This document shows positions 34,374 to 44,967 of a stretch of 64,000 bases of DNA, piece after piece. The stretch spans positions 7,962,257 to 8,026,256 of the forward strand of contig NC_061066.1 in assembly GCF_021917145.1 (NCBI RefSeq), given 5' to 3'. This DNA is from Hypomesus transpacificus (lineage: Eukaryota > Chordata > Actinopteri > Osmeriformes > Osmeridae). A program made the position numbers and the translations under genes. Under the pieces are notes generated by a model that saw only the letters and a list, made by a program, of their open reading frames with translations, was not told the DNA's origin and ran no database searches. Each line of letters opens with the position of its first letter. The first letter of the stretch is position 1.

Positions 34374-36576
34374 TTAAAACAGCTGGGAACGGCCGTCCAT
34401 AAAAAACTTGGACCTTTCAAACAATGGTTTCTGAACCATAGATTCTATCAATCTGTTCACTGATTTCACCAATCTTCCAGCACGTGTTCTGACAATGCCA
34501 TCATCCTCAGCGTGTGCATGAGAGTCAGTGCAACCTGAGGTGTCAGCATGCTGGGCTGGCCTTGTGTCTCTGTGTGGAGCGACTGAGATGGATGGACAGT
34601 CATTGATAACAGCAGCAGGACAGAGTGCTGGACTAGGCTGAGCATGCTCTTCTGCAACAGCCAACTCGGACTCAGGTGAGTCGTCAAGTGATGAGATTGA
34701 GAGCTCCTCTTCATCTCTGGAATCTGACACGTCCTGGGCATGTTCACCCTGAGTCAATTCTCCAGACACTGAAGCCATTTCATCATCATCAGAGACGCGA
34801 TCTTCCTTATCAGACTCCTCTTCAGCCCACGACTGATCAGTTGCATCAGCAGACTCGGCTTGGTCCAATCCAGAGAGAGGCAAGAAGTTCACTTCCAGTA
34901 AGAGATTCCTGTGCACAACTCTTGTGTGTCCCACGGCATCCTGTATTTTGTAGACATGGATACTTGGATTCACTCCAACCACTGTGTACACTCCATCTTC
35001 CCATTTGTCGGCTAACTTCCTCTTTCCTCGTCCCCCTTTATTTGACACCAACACACGATCTCCCACTGACAGGAAGGTGCCCTTGGCTCGTTTGTTGTAT
35101 TGTCGGGTCTGGTGCTGCTGCTCAGAGGAAGTATGTTTCTGAGCGATCTCCATAGCACTTTTCAAGCAAGAAAGCAGGGATTTTGCATATGTGTCGTAGT
35201 CAGCAACTTCAGGGTCGTCCAGAACCCGCCTGAACATGACGTCCACCGGCAGCCTAGGGACACGCCCAAACATGAGGAAGAATGGAGCGTAACCCGTCGT
35301 CTCGTGGACGGTGGCGTTGTATGCGAACGTGAGGGTCTGGACTTGTTGTGGCCATTGCTGTTTTTCTTTTAGGGGAAGGGCTCGGAGCATGTTGCCCAAG
35401 GTGCGGTTGAATCGCTCGGTACCCCCATTGCCCATCGGATGGTAAGCTGTCGTGTGGGATTTTGCAACACCAGCCAAACGGAGGAGCTCCGCAATCAGGT
35501 TGCTCTCGAAATTGGCGCCCTGGTCGGAATGTATCCTCGCCGGGAAACCATAAACACAGAACACATTATCCCAAAGCTTCCTTGCGACCTGCTTTGCCGT
35601 TTGATCGGCACAAGGGAAGGCATGAGCGAGTTTGGTGTAGTGGTCGGTGACCACCAAAACATCAACGGACCGCTGCTTGCTGTCTTCGGCAGTCCAGAAA
35701 TCCATGCACACTAACTCCATTGGAGCTGAGCTCTTGATGCTCTCCAGAGGAGCGCGAGCAGCTGGTTCCGGTGACTTCCCAAACACACATCTCTGACAGC
35801 ATTTTACATGTGCCCTCACATCCTTTTCCATATCAGGCCAATAGAAACGCTGTCTTGCAAGCGAAAGAGTACGATCCTGGCCCTGATGACCTGCCAGATC
35901 ATGGATGCCGGACAGTGCTTTGTCCTTTAGACTCTGAGGCAACACATATTGGGATCGTCGCTGCTTGGAAACTGGATCTCTTGAGACCCGATACAGAACT
36001 CCATCATGGACTTCCAGCCTTTCCCATTGCTTCAACAATCTGAGGACCTTCGAGTCAGCACCATGCCTTTCTCGCCTAGACGGTCGTCTCCTGGCAGAAA
36101 CAAAGGGCAACACCCTGGAGATAACTGGATCTTGCTCTTGAGCCAGCTGTAGCTCCTGGGCAGAGAACATGGGCAGTGCATCTTGACCACTTGAGCGTTG
36201 TTGGACTTTTTGTGTCAAGAAGAGTGCCCTGGACTCTGCCGTGTCATTCCAGGCACAGTGGGCCTGACAGAGAGCTCTGATCTCGGCTGTGTCGTACCCC
36301 GTCCTGGGTAGTGGATGGTTTTCCAGTCTGAGGGTTTGAGACTGGCAGCTGAGCCTGAAAACATCCTGCACAGAATCCCCTTCCACCTCATCGGCTTCCT
36401 GAGTCAGAGTGGAATATGGCTCCTTGAGCAGCCTCTGGCCAATGGTTCTCGCAAAGGGATCGCGACTCAAGACATCTGCCACCACATTTTTCTTCCCAGG
36501 TAAGTGTTTGAGATCAAAGGTGTACGACGCCAGCTTAGACACCCAGCGGATCTCACATGCGTCTAGCTTCGGCTTT
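34374..36576 (-). CDS. pol: Retrotransposon Pol part 2: RNase H tail and integrase
   Basis: Continuation of pol in another frame after the break near 36578. It starts with the end of RNase H (FDLKHLPGKKNVVADVLSR), then the integrase HHCC finger (H-x-H in DLAGHQGQDRTL, then CCQRC) and the catalytic core with D (CMDFW), D (IHSDQGANF) and E (NGGTERFNRTLGN), so the DDE triad is complete. After the core comes a basic region (SNKGGRGKRKLADKWEDG) and an acidic Ser/Glu-rich tail of about 170 residues ending SQLF before the stop at 34374. I see no chromodomain. No ATG at the frame start; GTG at 36542 is not a credible start. Confidence 0.88.
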
Positions 36577-36577
36577 G

Positions 36578-38977
36578 TTAGAAGGTAAGTGGATTATTAT
36601 CAGTCCAAATGGTGAAGCTATGACCCTTCAGCCAGTGACTAAACTTTTCACACACACTCCACTTCAGGGCCATGAACTCCAGCCTGTGAGCTGGATATTT
36701 CCGCTGTGATGCGCTGAGGGTCTTGCTCGCAAAAGCAATCGGTCTGGCCTTGGATTCTCCTCGGGGCACTTGGGAGAGTACCGCACCAAGTCCATCCAAA
36801 GACGCATCTGTTGACAAGATAAATGGTTCATCGAAGTCCGGATGAGCCAGCATGACGCAGTCCAACAGCCTGGCCTTCATGTGCTCAAAAGCGCTCACAC
36901 ATTCCTCTGTCCAATCCGCAGCAGTGAGTTTACGGTAGGCCGATTGGGGCTTTCTACCCTTAGCTGACTTCCCTCGCCTCTTCTGACCAGCTGTAAGTGC
37001 GAACAGCGGCTTTGCAGTGGAAGACAGGTTGGGGATAAAGTGTTGATAGTAGAACACCATGCCGAGGAATGATCTGAGTCTTCGAACAGAAGGCGTGCAT
37101 CCATCTGTATCCATGAGGTCTTGTACCTGCATGCTGTTGATTACTTCCACCTTGGCTGGATCGACGGACACACCCCCACCGTTGATGATGTGGCCAAGGA
37201 ACCGGACTTGCTTCTGCAGAAGGTGGCACTTTTTAGGAGCCAGTTTCAGGTTGTTCGCCCGCAACCTCTGAAACACCGCTTCGAGTCTGGACAGAGCCTC
37301 TTCCTCCGTTGGGGCAAAGACAAGAAGGTCATCAAGATAACACAGAAGCTTTGTGAAGTTCATGTCCCCAAAGATACCAGTCATCACCCTCATGAAGGAA
37401 GCAGGGCTATTACACAGACCTTGTGGCATGCGGTTGTATTCATGCAGCCCGAGAGGAGTCGTGAAAGCTGTGTACTTCTTGTCGTCTTCATGCATCGGAA
37501 TGTTGAAGAAGCCAGAGGTGAGGTCCATCGTGCTAAAGAAGCAGTTGCCACCAAGGGCAGCGAGACAGTCTGACTGGTGAGGCAGGGGATGTGCATCCTT
37601 TATGGTTCTGACATTCAACCACCTGAAGTCATTGCAAACCCGCAACCCACCATCCTTTTTCCACACCATCACCAAAGGAGACGCATATTCGCTTGTGGAC
37701 TTTCTGATGATTCCCTTTTCCTCCATATCAGTGAGAGCCTGCCTCAACTTCTGATAGTGGGCTGGAGGGACTCTCCTGTATGGTAGGCGAAACGGGCGAT
37801 CGTCAGTGAGACGGATGCGGTGTGCGTAACCCTTGACCTCACCGCAGTCAAGCGAGTGCTTGGAGAAGATGTCTTGATAGTCAGTTATCAGTTGCTTGAG
37901 CTGGGACCTACAAGCTTCGCTAACCTGACATGAGGCTACATCGACGTCGCTTAGACCCAACTCTGACAGACTTTTGCTGGACTGGGATGAAAGACTAGCA
38001 CCGGAAGAAGCATCATGCTGTCGTTTCTCAGTGTCAGGTTGCTCTTTCTCCGAAGCTGCCTGTGAGCCCTGGAAAACATCAAGATCCTCGACTGCCAAGC
38101 ACGGGAACACATCAGCCAACTTGCAATTCCTCTTCAGTGTAATCGCTTTGTCAGATGGGTTCACAACAGTCATTGGCACCCATCTATCACCCCAGAGAGG
38201 TGTGACAAGACGACCCACTAGGACACCTCGTGGCATGGCTTTTGAGTTGGTCTGCTCCACGACAACAGTGCTGCCAGGTGACATAGGCGACTTAGCAGGG
38301 AGTCTGCCCCAAACCAAGTGTTCATGCTTGGGTAGGAGGGTCACAGCCTGGGTGAGCTTAACCGTTCCTATCTTTTCAGGGACTGCGCTCCCCTTCCAGC
38401 GCTCGACATTTGTGAACATGGACAAGAAGTGACCGATCTCGGGGTCAGATTGATGGTCATGAAAAGATGCAAGATCCCAGTACTCGTCACCACCTTTCAG
38501 GACATGAGTGACATATTTGATGATATTCGAGCCCAATATGAGATCATCCTGCTGGCCAGACACAACCAAAGTGGATACAATACATGGAACACCATACAGC
38601 TGCATCTCCAAGTCATAAAAGCCCTCAGGCTGGGTCTTCAGACCACCACAACCAATCAAGACAATGTTCTCTTCGGGGTACCGCTTCTCTGGCAAAACAT
38701 CAGCACATCTGAGCTTCTCTACTGCTTCCTCACTGATGCTACATACCATAGAGCCAGAGTCCCACATGCCTTTAAGCTGCACACTGTGGTTGACGAGGAC
38801 TGGAGCATAAAACAGCTCTCCGAAAGCTTTGATTCTCTGGGTAGCTTGAATGGCTATTTTTGTACCCTTAGGTGCATTGGCACAGCTCTCTTCATATAAC
38901 TGAGCTAGGTCACAGGTTTCAGAAGGGGTTCCATTTACGTAACCCACACCGGGCCCCTCAAGGTGTGGGTTTAACAG
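36578..38977 (-). CDS. pol: Retrotransposon Pol part 1: protease, reverse transcriptase, RNase H
   Basis: The frame lies -1 relative to gag and has no ATG of its own near the start, so it is best read as a Gag-Pol fusion made by frameshifting at 38977-38983. Protease: WDSGS active-site motif, then LILGSNIIK. Reverse transcriptase: conserved motifs include MDLTSGFFNIPM, MPQGLCNSPASF and the catalytic YLDD at 37328-37339. RNase H: STDASLDGLGAVLSQ, LEFMALKWSV and WTDNNPL. The frame stops at 36578-36580 inside RNase H. The neighbouring frame continues the same protein from about 36576, so this is a break in this copy rather than a natural end. The downstream integrase would not be made from this copy without a second shift. 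Confidence 0.88.
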   Translation of the reverse strand: MLNPHLEGPGVGYVNGTPSETCDLAQLYEESCANAPKGTKIAIQATQRIKAFGELFYAPVLVNHSVQLKGMWDSGSMVCSISEEAVEKLRCADVLPEKRYPEENIVLIGCGGLKTQPEGFYDLEMQLYGVPCIVSTLVVSGQQDDLILGSNIIKYVTHVLKGGDEYWDLASFHDHQSDPEIGHFLSMFTNVERWKGSAVPEKIGTVKLTQAVTLLPKHEHLVWGRLPAKSPMSPGSTVVVEQTNSKAMPRGVLVGRLVTPLWGDRWVPMTVVNPSDKAITLKRNCKLADVFPCLAVEDLDVFQGSQAASEKEQPDTEKRQHDASSGASLSSQSSKSLSELGLSDVDVASCQVSEACRSQLKQLITDYQDIFSKHSLDCGEVKGYAHRIRLTDDRPFRLPYRRVPPAHYQKLRQALTDMEEKGIIRKSTSEYASPLVMVWKKDGGLRVCNDFRWLNVRTIKDAHPLPHQSDCLAALGGNCFFSTMDLTSGFFNIPMHEDDKKYTAFTTPLGLHEYNRMPQGLCNSPASFMRVMTGIFGDMNFTKLLCYLDDLLVFAPTEEEALSRLEAVFQRLRANNLKLAPKKCHLLQKQVRFLGHIINGGGVSVDPAKVEVINSMQVQDLMDTDGCTPSVRRLRSFLGMVFYYQHFIPNLSSTAKPLFALTAGQKRRGKSAKGRKPQSAYRKLTAADWTEECVSAFEHMKARLLDCVMLAHPDFDEPFILSTDASLDGLGAVLSQVPRGESKARPIAFASKTLSASQRKYPAHRLEFMALKWSVCEKFSHWLKGHSFTIWTDNNPLTF

Positions 38978-38983
38978 TTTAAC
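38924..38983 (-). promoter_or_regulatory. Predicted -1 ribosomal frameshift module (gag/pol)
   Basis: On the minus strand, G TTA AAC in the gag frame (38977-38983) sits two codons before the gag TAA. A 7-nt spacer (38970-38976) leads to a perfect 8-bp stem: CCCACACC (38962-38969) with GGTGTGGG (38943-38950). AGGGG in the loop (38954-38958) can pair with CCCCT (38924-38928) downstream, giving an H-type pseudoknot with a 14-nt third loop. A -1 shift on this heptamer enters exactly the pol frame. Confidence 0.75.
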
Positions 38984-40356
38984 TGCTGAGACTGGCCACC
39001 AGCGCTATCATCAGGCTGAGAGCGGCGCTGGTTAGGCTGCTGGTTGTGGTTACCAGCACGGCCATTGTGCTGAAAGCGGTGCTGGTTCGTCCGTTGAGGA
39101 CAGTCCCTCTTCCAGTGACCGGGACACAAGCACTGTAAACACAGGTTCTCGTGATTACAGTGTGACAAAGTGGAATGATTAGGAGCCCCACAGACCCTGC
39201 ACACTCTCTGGGAAGAGCGTGGCATGGCAGCTTGGGTGCCGGGGTTGGAAGGCACTTGGGTATGCACTGTGACCAGCCGGTCCAACAGGTTTACCAAACT
39301 CTTCATGCAATCATTGTCGACACCAGCAGTGGTCAAAGGGGCTGGAGGCTGTCTCGGTGGAGCAGCAGTGTTCAAGAGAGGTGCCTCTTCAAGTATAGGT
39401 ACGTGGCACGAATTAGCTCTGTGCTCTACAACACTAGGCTTTAGTGGTCTTGCAGCTGCAGATCTTGATTTCTTATCCTGCATGTGCTCATCGAGCCTAT
39501 CTTGAATTTCACAGGCCGACCATTTGTCAGCAGACTCGAACTTGAAAACACTGTAGAGAGACTGGTCTGGGCAGTGTTTGATAAACATCATGCTGACCTC
39601 ATGGCCCGGGTCATCAATGCTACGACCCTGCCTTTTCAAGCACTCGTCAGCTACATCCACCGTTTTATTTAGCCTAACCCAATACTCCATAGCATCTTCA
39701 CCTGGTGTGGGCAGCGTGTTATAGAAATCTGACAGGGGCATGCTTGAGTATGATAGTTCACTGAAATGTTGTTTCAGAGTATCAAAAATCACATGTGGAT
39801 TTGTAGCGTGATCGATAGATGTGTTACGCAGCTTTACTCTCACCACATCTCCTGCTTTGCCCATAAGCTTTGCCAGGATCTCTTGGGATTGCTCGTGAAC
39901 TGGGATGGCACGTCTCTTTAAATACAGGGTCATGAGATTTTCCCACTCGTGAACTGTAAATTTATCTGAGCCATCACCCCTGAATAAGGGAGGCTCCTTT
40001 GCGGCTGATTGCAGCACTACACTGACATTAGGCAGTGTTGTCTCTGTTGGCAGAGGAATACTTGTGCTGTTTGTGCTCCTATCAGCCTGTAGCTGAGCTG
40101 TAATGGACTCACCCAGCTTTTCAGCTAACTGTGTAATGAGCGAACCTAAGTCTGGGTTCTGATTGAAGTGGCTCGGCATGGCACGGTCTACATACCGAGT
40201 TGAGGTCAACTGGGGGGTGCCCAACGCCGTGACTCCAGGCCCTGGTGTTCTGGTTTCTGAGGGCTGATTCAAAAATCCCCTCCCCACACCAAACTGGCAC
40301 TCAAAAGAAACGCGCTCAGCACCACTACCCAGTGAGTATGTTCTGCCCTCTGCCAT
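38971..40356 (-). CDS. gag: Retrotransposon Gag
   Basis: Structural protein of the LTR element. I chose ATG 40356 (MAEGRTYSLGSGAERVSF) over the more upstream in-frame codon at 40461 because the upstream 35 residues are low-complexity and the sequence becomes protein-like from here; this gives 461 aa. The middle part (MTLYLKRRAIPVHEQSQEIL; LKQHFSELSYSSMPLSDFYN) resembles gypsy Gag capsid regions. Near the C-terminus are two zinc-knuckle motifs: CRVCGAPNHSTLSHC, with non-standard spacing, and CLQCLCPGHWKRDC, a canonical CX2CX4HX4C. The frame ends TAA at 38971-38973, just after a slippery heptamer (38977-38983) that would shift ribosomes into pol. It is intact. Confidence 0.88.
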   Translation of the reverse strand: MAEGRTYSLGSGAERVSFECQFGVGRGFLNQPSETRTPGPGVTALGTPQLTSTRYVDRAMPSHFNQNPDLGSLITQLAEKLGESITAQLQADRSTNSTSIPLPTETTLPNVSVVLQSAAKEPPLFRGDGSDKFTVHEWENLMTLYLKRRAIPVHEQSQEILAKLMGKAGDVVRVKLRNTSIDHATNPHVIFDTLKQHFSELSYSSMPLSDFYNTLPTPGEDAMEYWVRLNKTVDVADECLKRQGRSIDDPGHEVSMMFIKHCPDQSLYSVFKFESADKWSACEIQDRLDEHMQDKKSRSAAARPLKPSVVEHRANSCHVPILEEAPLLNTAAPPRQPPAPLTTAGVDNDCMKSLVNLLDRLVTVHTQVPSNPGTQAAMPRSSQRVCRVCGAPNHSTLSHCNHENLCLQCLCPGHWKRDCPQRTNQHRFQHNGRAGNHNQQPNQRRSQPDDSAGGQSQQLNC

Positions 40357-40783
40357 ATTAAATGCCACCTTATCAACACAATGGAAGAAAAAAAACTGTT
40401 CAATGAAATCACAATGGATAAATTGGGAGCACGAAATGACAGTACTAAAAGAGCATATCAATTGGCAAACATATATACAGCATCAAATCAGTACTTTACA
40501 TTTCACAATTGACGAACGTGCTGTAACTGCCCTTTTTTTTTTTTTTTTTTTAGCACTCAATCAGTTCACTGAGATGGTACAAAAGGTCCACAATGTGCAA
40601 ACACCTACTTCGTTCAGCATCGACACATGTGGATAGGCCTATATAAAAAAATAAATTGTCCATTCAAAATAAAATAAAACCCTGAGCACTCTCCACGGAA
40701 ATACCTCAGTACCACAAAGGGCCAGTGGCAGCAGCTTCCTCGGCGAACGAGGTGATGTCGTCCTTTAAACCAATCCTTGAAAG

Positions 40784-40795
40784 GTCACGGCACCA
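40784..40795 (-). promoter_or_regulatory. Primer binding site, tRNA-His type
   Basis: One base inside the 5' LTR the minus strand reads TGGTGCCGTGAC. This is complementary to the 3' end of vertebrate tRNA-His (GTCACGGCACCA, from my knowledge of that tRNA). The position is right for the minus-strand DNA primer of an LTR element. Confidence 0.75.
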
Positions 40796-40796
40796 A

Positions 40797-41657
40797 TGTA
40801 ACGGGTGTGCAACAGTTCTTGTGTTAATATATAGAAGTGCACATCCGTTAACGGCGTAATCGTCTGCGTTGTGTTCTGGGGGGGTGTGAATGTTGGATGA
40901 ATGGAAGGATGGGAGACTGGACCACAAAGGAGGCTGGCTTTCTCTCATTTATTCGCTTCTGTATGAGCCAAAGAAACCAACGTGTCAATAGTATAAACGG
41001 TCGTAGTCGGGACCAACATTCCCTCCTCCGCTCAGACAGTAAAAAGCCTTCTGCCGACGTATAAAATAATATGAAAATAAATAGAATAACATACTAGATG
41101 CACTTCACTGCATATACACAAACATAACCAGCATCGATAATATAAAGAACATAAAACATTCATACCTGTATGAGCCAAAGAAACCAACGTGTCAATAGTA
41201 TAAACGGTCGTAGTCGGGACCAACATTCCCTCCTAGCAAACAAATAAAGAGGAAACACTGTAATACCCGGACGCACATGTACACAACAAAAACTCTCAAA
41301 AAGTGCATTTACTAAGTGCTAGCTAACAAAACAGCGCTGTAACATGTTCACACACTTAATTCACAACACACTTAGTTACACATTAAACATTTTCATTGTA
41401 CACAAAACGACCTATATGCTAAAATATGACGAGAAACACAACAACATACCTCCGCTCAGACAGTAAAAAGCCTTCTGAGCTTTGGCGCCACACACACGTC
41501 ACAAAACACGGACTTCTCTTAAAGCTACAGTACAGGTACAAAAACACATCAACAAAGGAACAGGTTACCAAATGTACCTAAACATATACTGGTACATTTA
41601 AATCAGCATTGGTGACATTTCAACACAACTAAAAAACGCTGTTTCACCCTGGTTACA
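40797..41657 (-). repeat. 5' LTR (right copy)
   Basis: 861 bp, apparently identical to the left LTR. It has the same internal parts: A 41450-41477, GT-AG segment 41233-41449, B 41166-41232, second GT-AG segment 41051-41165, fused copy 40959-41053, AATAAA 40948-40953. As the 5' LTR it should carry the promoter, with transcription running towards lower coordinates. Confidence 0.95.
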
Positions 41658-42749
41658 CCAACATACCGTCTGTGTTTTTGTTTTTGCAACTGAAAGGTGA
41701 ATATGAATACAAACGGAGTAAATGACACAGCATTTTCTAGTTTGGGGTCAGATGGCTGAGCGGTTAGGGAGTCGGGCTAAGAAGGTTGTTGGTTCGATTC
41801 CCAGCAGTGCAAAATGACGTTGTGTCCTTGGGCAAGGCACTTCACCCTACTTGCCTCTGGGAGAATGTTCCTGTACTTACTGTAAGTCTCTCTGGATAAG
41901 AGCGTCTGCTAAATGACAATGTAAATGCAGTTAGTAGTCAGTCAGCTATTCATAGTAGCCCGTTAAAGATTAAAGGGCTCGCAATTGTCGTAGGTTTCCA
42001 AGCCGTGCAAACTATGCCTTTTTTAGAAAGTCATTTATGGTTAGAATAAGGTGCATATTTAGGATTTTGCTGCTTTCTCTTAACAAAAGAAAAGATATAT
42101 ATATATATTTTTTTTTTTTTTTGATTGGCGCAAAACCACGCCAAGAGTTAATCGACTTGGGTGGTTCTAAATTCGGTACGGGAAGTGACCTATGAACCCA
42201 AACAAGAGTCCATTCTCTACGCCTCCCACTCACACGATTGCATTTTCTCTGCGCATTATACATGCATTGCGTAGCCCACCTACATTTCACTCGCTCAGCA
42301 GTCTGTCAATAAATGACTTTTTAAAAACTATTGTCATCTCTGAACTGTCAAATAGCCTGGGGAGTCAAACGTTTGCCACTCAGTCAACAAATTACTTTGC
42401 ATAATAAAGAGCAATTTGATGATACAACTGCCTGCATTGTCATTGACCACTTGGTGAGAATATACAATGTCTAGGCCTACATGATATTTTTCATTTCCCA
42501 GAATTCAAAATCTGTTTCCAGTCAGATCCCAAGTAAGTCCTGCCATAGGCCTAATTAAGTTTATTTGTCAAAATGTTACTAATTTACAATGTGTCTTATT
42601 TAAATACAGCCATAATTGCAGGTTTTTATACTAATATTAATATATATATTACTAACTTGTAATTTGCATTTTGAGAAGTTATGTGATCAATCTGTTAGCT
42701 ACACACTGATACTGACACTGATACCTAAACGCTGCAGTGAATTCAATGG
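41658..42749. other. Intergenic between the retrotransposon and tspan11
   Basis: Contains SINE copy 4 and a short (AT)n plus poly-T run near 42091-42121. Otherwise unique, AT-rich sequence without a recognisable gene. Confidence 0.5.
41744..41929 (+). mobile_element. tRNA-derived SINE, copy 4
   Basis: GGGTCAGATGGCTGAGCGGT head, GTTCGATTCCCAGC B-box, TCTCTGGATAAGAGCGTCTG tail. About 90 bp outside the 5' LTR of the gypsy element. Confidence 0.8.
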
Positions 42750-42907
42750 GGGCGGGAAGCCTCGCGCAGTTTCATTTCCTTTTCACCCCACAGTGACCCT
42801 CCATCCTAGACTGGAGACAAGGAGCAACAAGCTTGATTGAATCAGCCCGTGCTACTACCGTAACTGGACTATTTATCCGTTTATTTGCAAACGCAAACGG
42901 TGGACTG
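42750..42907 (+). other. Candidate 5' UTR exon of tspan11
   Basis: A GC-richer stretch ends in a strong donor (CTG|GTAAGTAAG at 42908) about 2 kb before the first coding exon, on the same strand, and has no useful reading frame. It is the best candidate for a non-coding first exon, but the start is arbitrary and other donors could serve. Confidence 0.3.
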
Positions 42908-44967
42908 GTAAGTAAGAACGTAATGTTCACTTTTTTAACTACACATTTCTGTTAGCAACACGAGTTCGATAACTTTATAGCCTACAGGCTTTTGTCCAAT
43001 GAGTTTATAACACCAACGCAGGTGTTTATTTTTCTTTTGGTCGGCCTTCGAGTGTACCTAGAATGTGTTGGAGGCGAATAATAATTAAAGATGTCGAATT
43101 ATTGTGAAGTGCACAGTGGGGTTCTATAGCGAGTCTTCTGCGGTCAAAGTCCTTTAGTTCGACCGTGTAGAAGTCCGCGAGAAAGAGCCTGTAAACGATA
43201 TTCCTGCTTGCTGCACCGGAGGGAGAGATTTGACGCTGTCGACATCCCCAGTGCTGCTCATTTCCATCTCATTTCGGTGTAGGCTACGTTTTGTTGGTAA
43301 GAAATCAATTTAGCCGACCCAGCAGCGCATGCGGTCGGAATCGTCGAACTGCATCACGACCAGAAGTGTCCTTATACAAGTCAGATCAAAAACATGTTAC
43401 AGCAGAACAGGTTTATTATGCCTAAAATGTGTTGTTCGTTCCCAATATGCAAGCGACAAGAGCTGCATTCGGATGTTCTCCCCAACATTGTTTCATATTA
43501 GTTTTATTTAAGAAATAATTATATGGATTAGGTTGTTTTGACATAACCATAAATTATGGCCTCTACACCGAAAGAAAAAACAATAGGCTACAGTAGGCTA
43601 CGTGGAACTTTCGAGTCTTGAGACTTGGAAATGGTGGTATCTTCTCTTGCTGGCTCAGGCTGGGGTAGCAGGAGAAAACAGGAAGGTTACAGATCCTCTT
43701 GCCCTGAAACTACCCCGAGATCAGCCCACATGCTACAGTGACCCAACATAAGGCTTCATTTTGACATCTCCAATAACTTAAAAAAAATATTTTATTATAC
43801 TTTTATATTGCTGAAGTCCTGTCTCTATTTAACAGCAAGCACGTGTTGTGTCATGGTGGGAAGTGTTCATAGTCTGTTGGTTAGGATGGACATCCTAATC
43901 TATAATTACCAGCTGCTTAGAACGTCTCACGGGACGTCATTGTTGCTCCTAGCTTCAACACAAACAAACAGAAGCCTCTTTAGGCATCCACTAGCATCTC
44001 TGCCTGCCTAGTGATTGGCCGATTGATCTGATGTGGGCATGCGGCACAGGAAGTGCTCTGCATCAACAAGGATTTTGTTTACAGTGGCACAAGTGTGCAC
44101 TTGATTAATGATTTATGAACAGTATTTATAGATGACCCACCGCAATCTATAATGGATTTCTGTTTGTGGATGCGCATAGTAAGAAGAATACCTAATCATC
44201 CTAAACGTTTTTTTAATGCATTGGAGTCAAGTCCTTCAGGGTTTGGCAGCTAATCTGCAGGACTGACTGCCTCCTGTAGACGGGTGCTTAGACTGGTTTG
44301 TTGTACTGTCCAGTTACAGAAAGCTGAGAGAGTGAGATACATGGCCTTATTTAAAAATCGACTAGAAGCTCAGCTGGAACGCGGTTGTCAAGTCGGATGT
44401 GTCAATCTAAGGCCTTCAGTGTGTCTGTCAGTCAGGAGATGGTGAAACGTGTGTGTTGTGTAGCCTGATGTCTTGCAACAAAAAATAATGATTTTTGGCG
44501 CCGGCGGTAAGCTATTGTTTTGACACTTGACACCTTTGCACAAAGTGTGCAGTAAGTGTGAGGGGAATCAGCCTCGCTAGGCTGACACAACGACACAGCT
44601 GCTTATCAGAGTGTGAAAGAGGGACCATCGTTTTCAACTGAGAGTTCCTCTGTTTGCTCTCGTCTCTGTCTGTCTGGGCCTTGTCATTATCTTCTCTCCA
44701 AACAAACCTTTACGACCATCCACACCCTTGTTGAGGTTTGTTGAAACAGTTCCTCGCTTTCGAAACTGTCTGTTTTTTGGTTAGTCATTCACAAATGTCA
44801 GTTAACTTCTGGAAGAACTCTTGTAAGCCCTCAAGCGACCTGCCCGAATGCGTTGTTAGCTGGTAACAGGATTCAATTTTTTTATGTTATGCAAACATTT
44901 TTTAAACCATCCAACCATTGTCCATTTTGGTTCTGTTTCCTGTCTTCCCAGAGTTTGGACCAGGGAG

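Larger units (their letters stand above)
33182..41657 (-). mobile_element. Full-length Ty3/gypsy-type LTR retrotransposon
   Basis: An 8.5-kb element transcribed on the minus strand: 5' LTR 40797-41657, primer site 40784-40795, gag 38971-40356, pol 34374-38977, purine tract about 34043-34055, 3' LTR 33182-34042. Pol order is protease, reverse transcriptase, RNase H, integrase, which is the Ty3/gypsy order. There is no env-like frame: only about 330 bp lie between the pol stop and the 3' LTR. Both LTRs are 861 bp, offset by exactly 7,615 bp, begin TGTAAC and end GTTACA, and show no difference I could find by eye, so the insertion is recent. The sequence CCAA directly flanks both outer ends (33178-33181 and 41658-41661), consistent with a 4-bp target duplication. 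Pol carries one reading-frame break near 36578, so this copy is probably non-autonomous. Confidence 0.93.
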
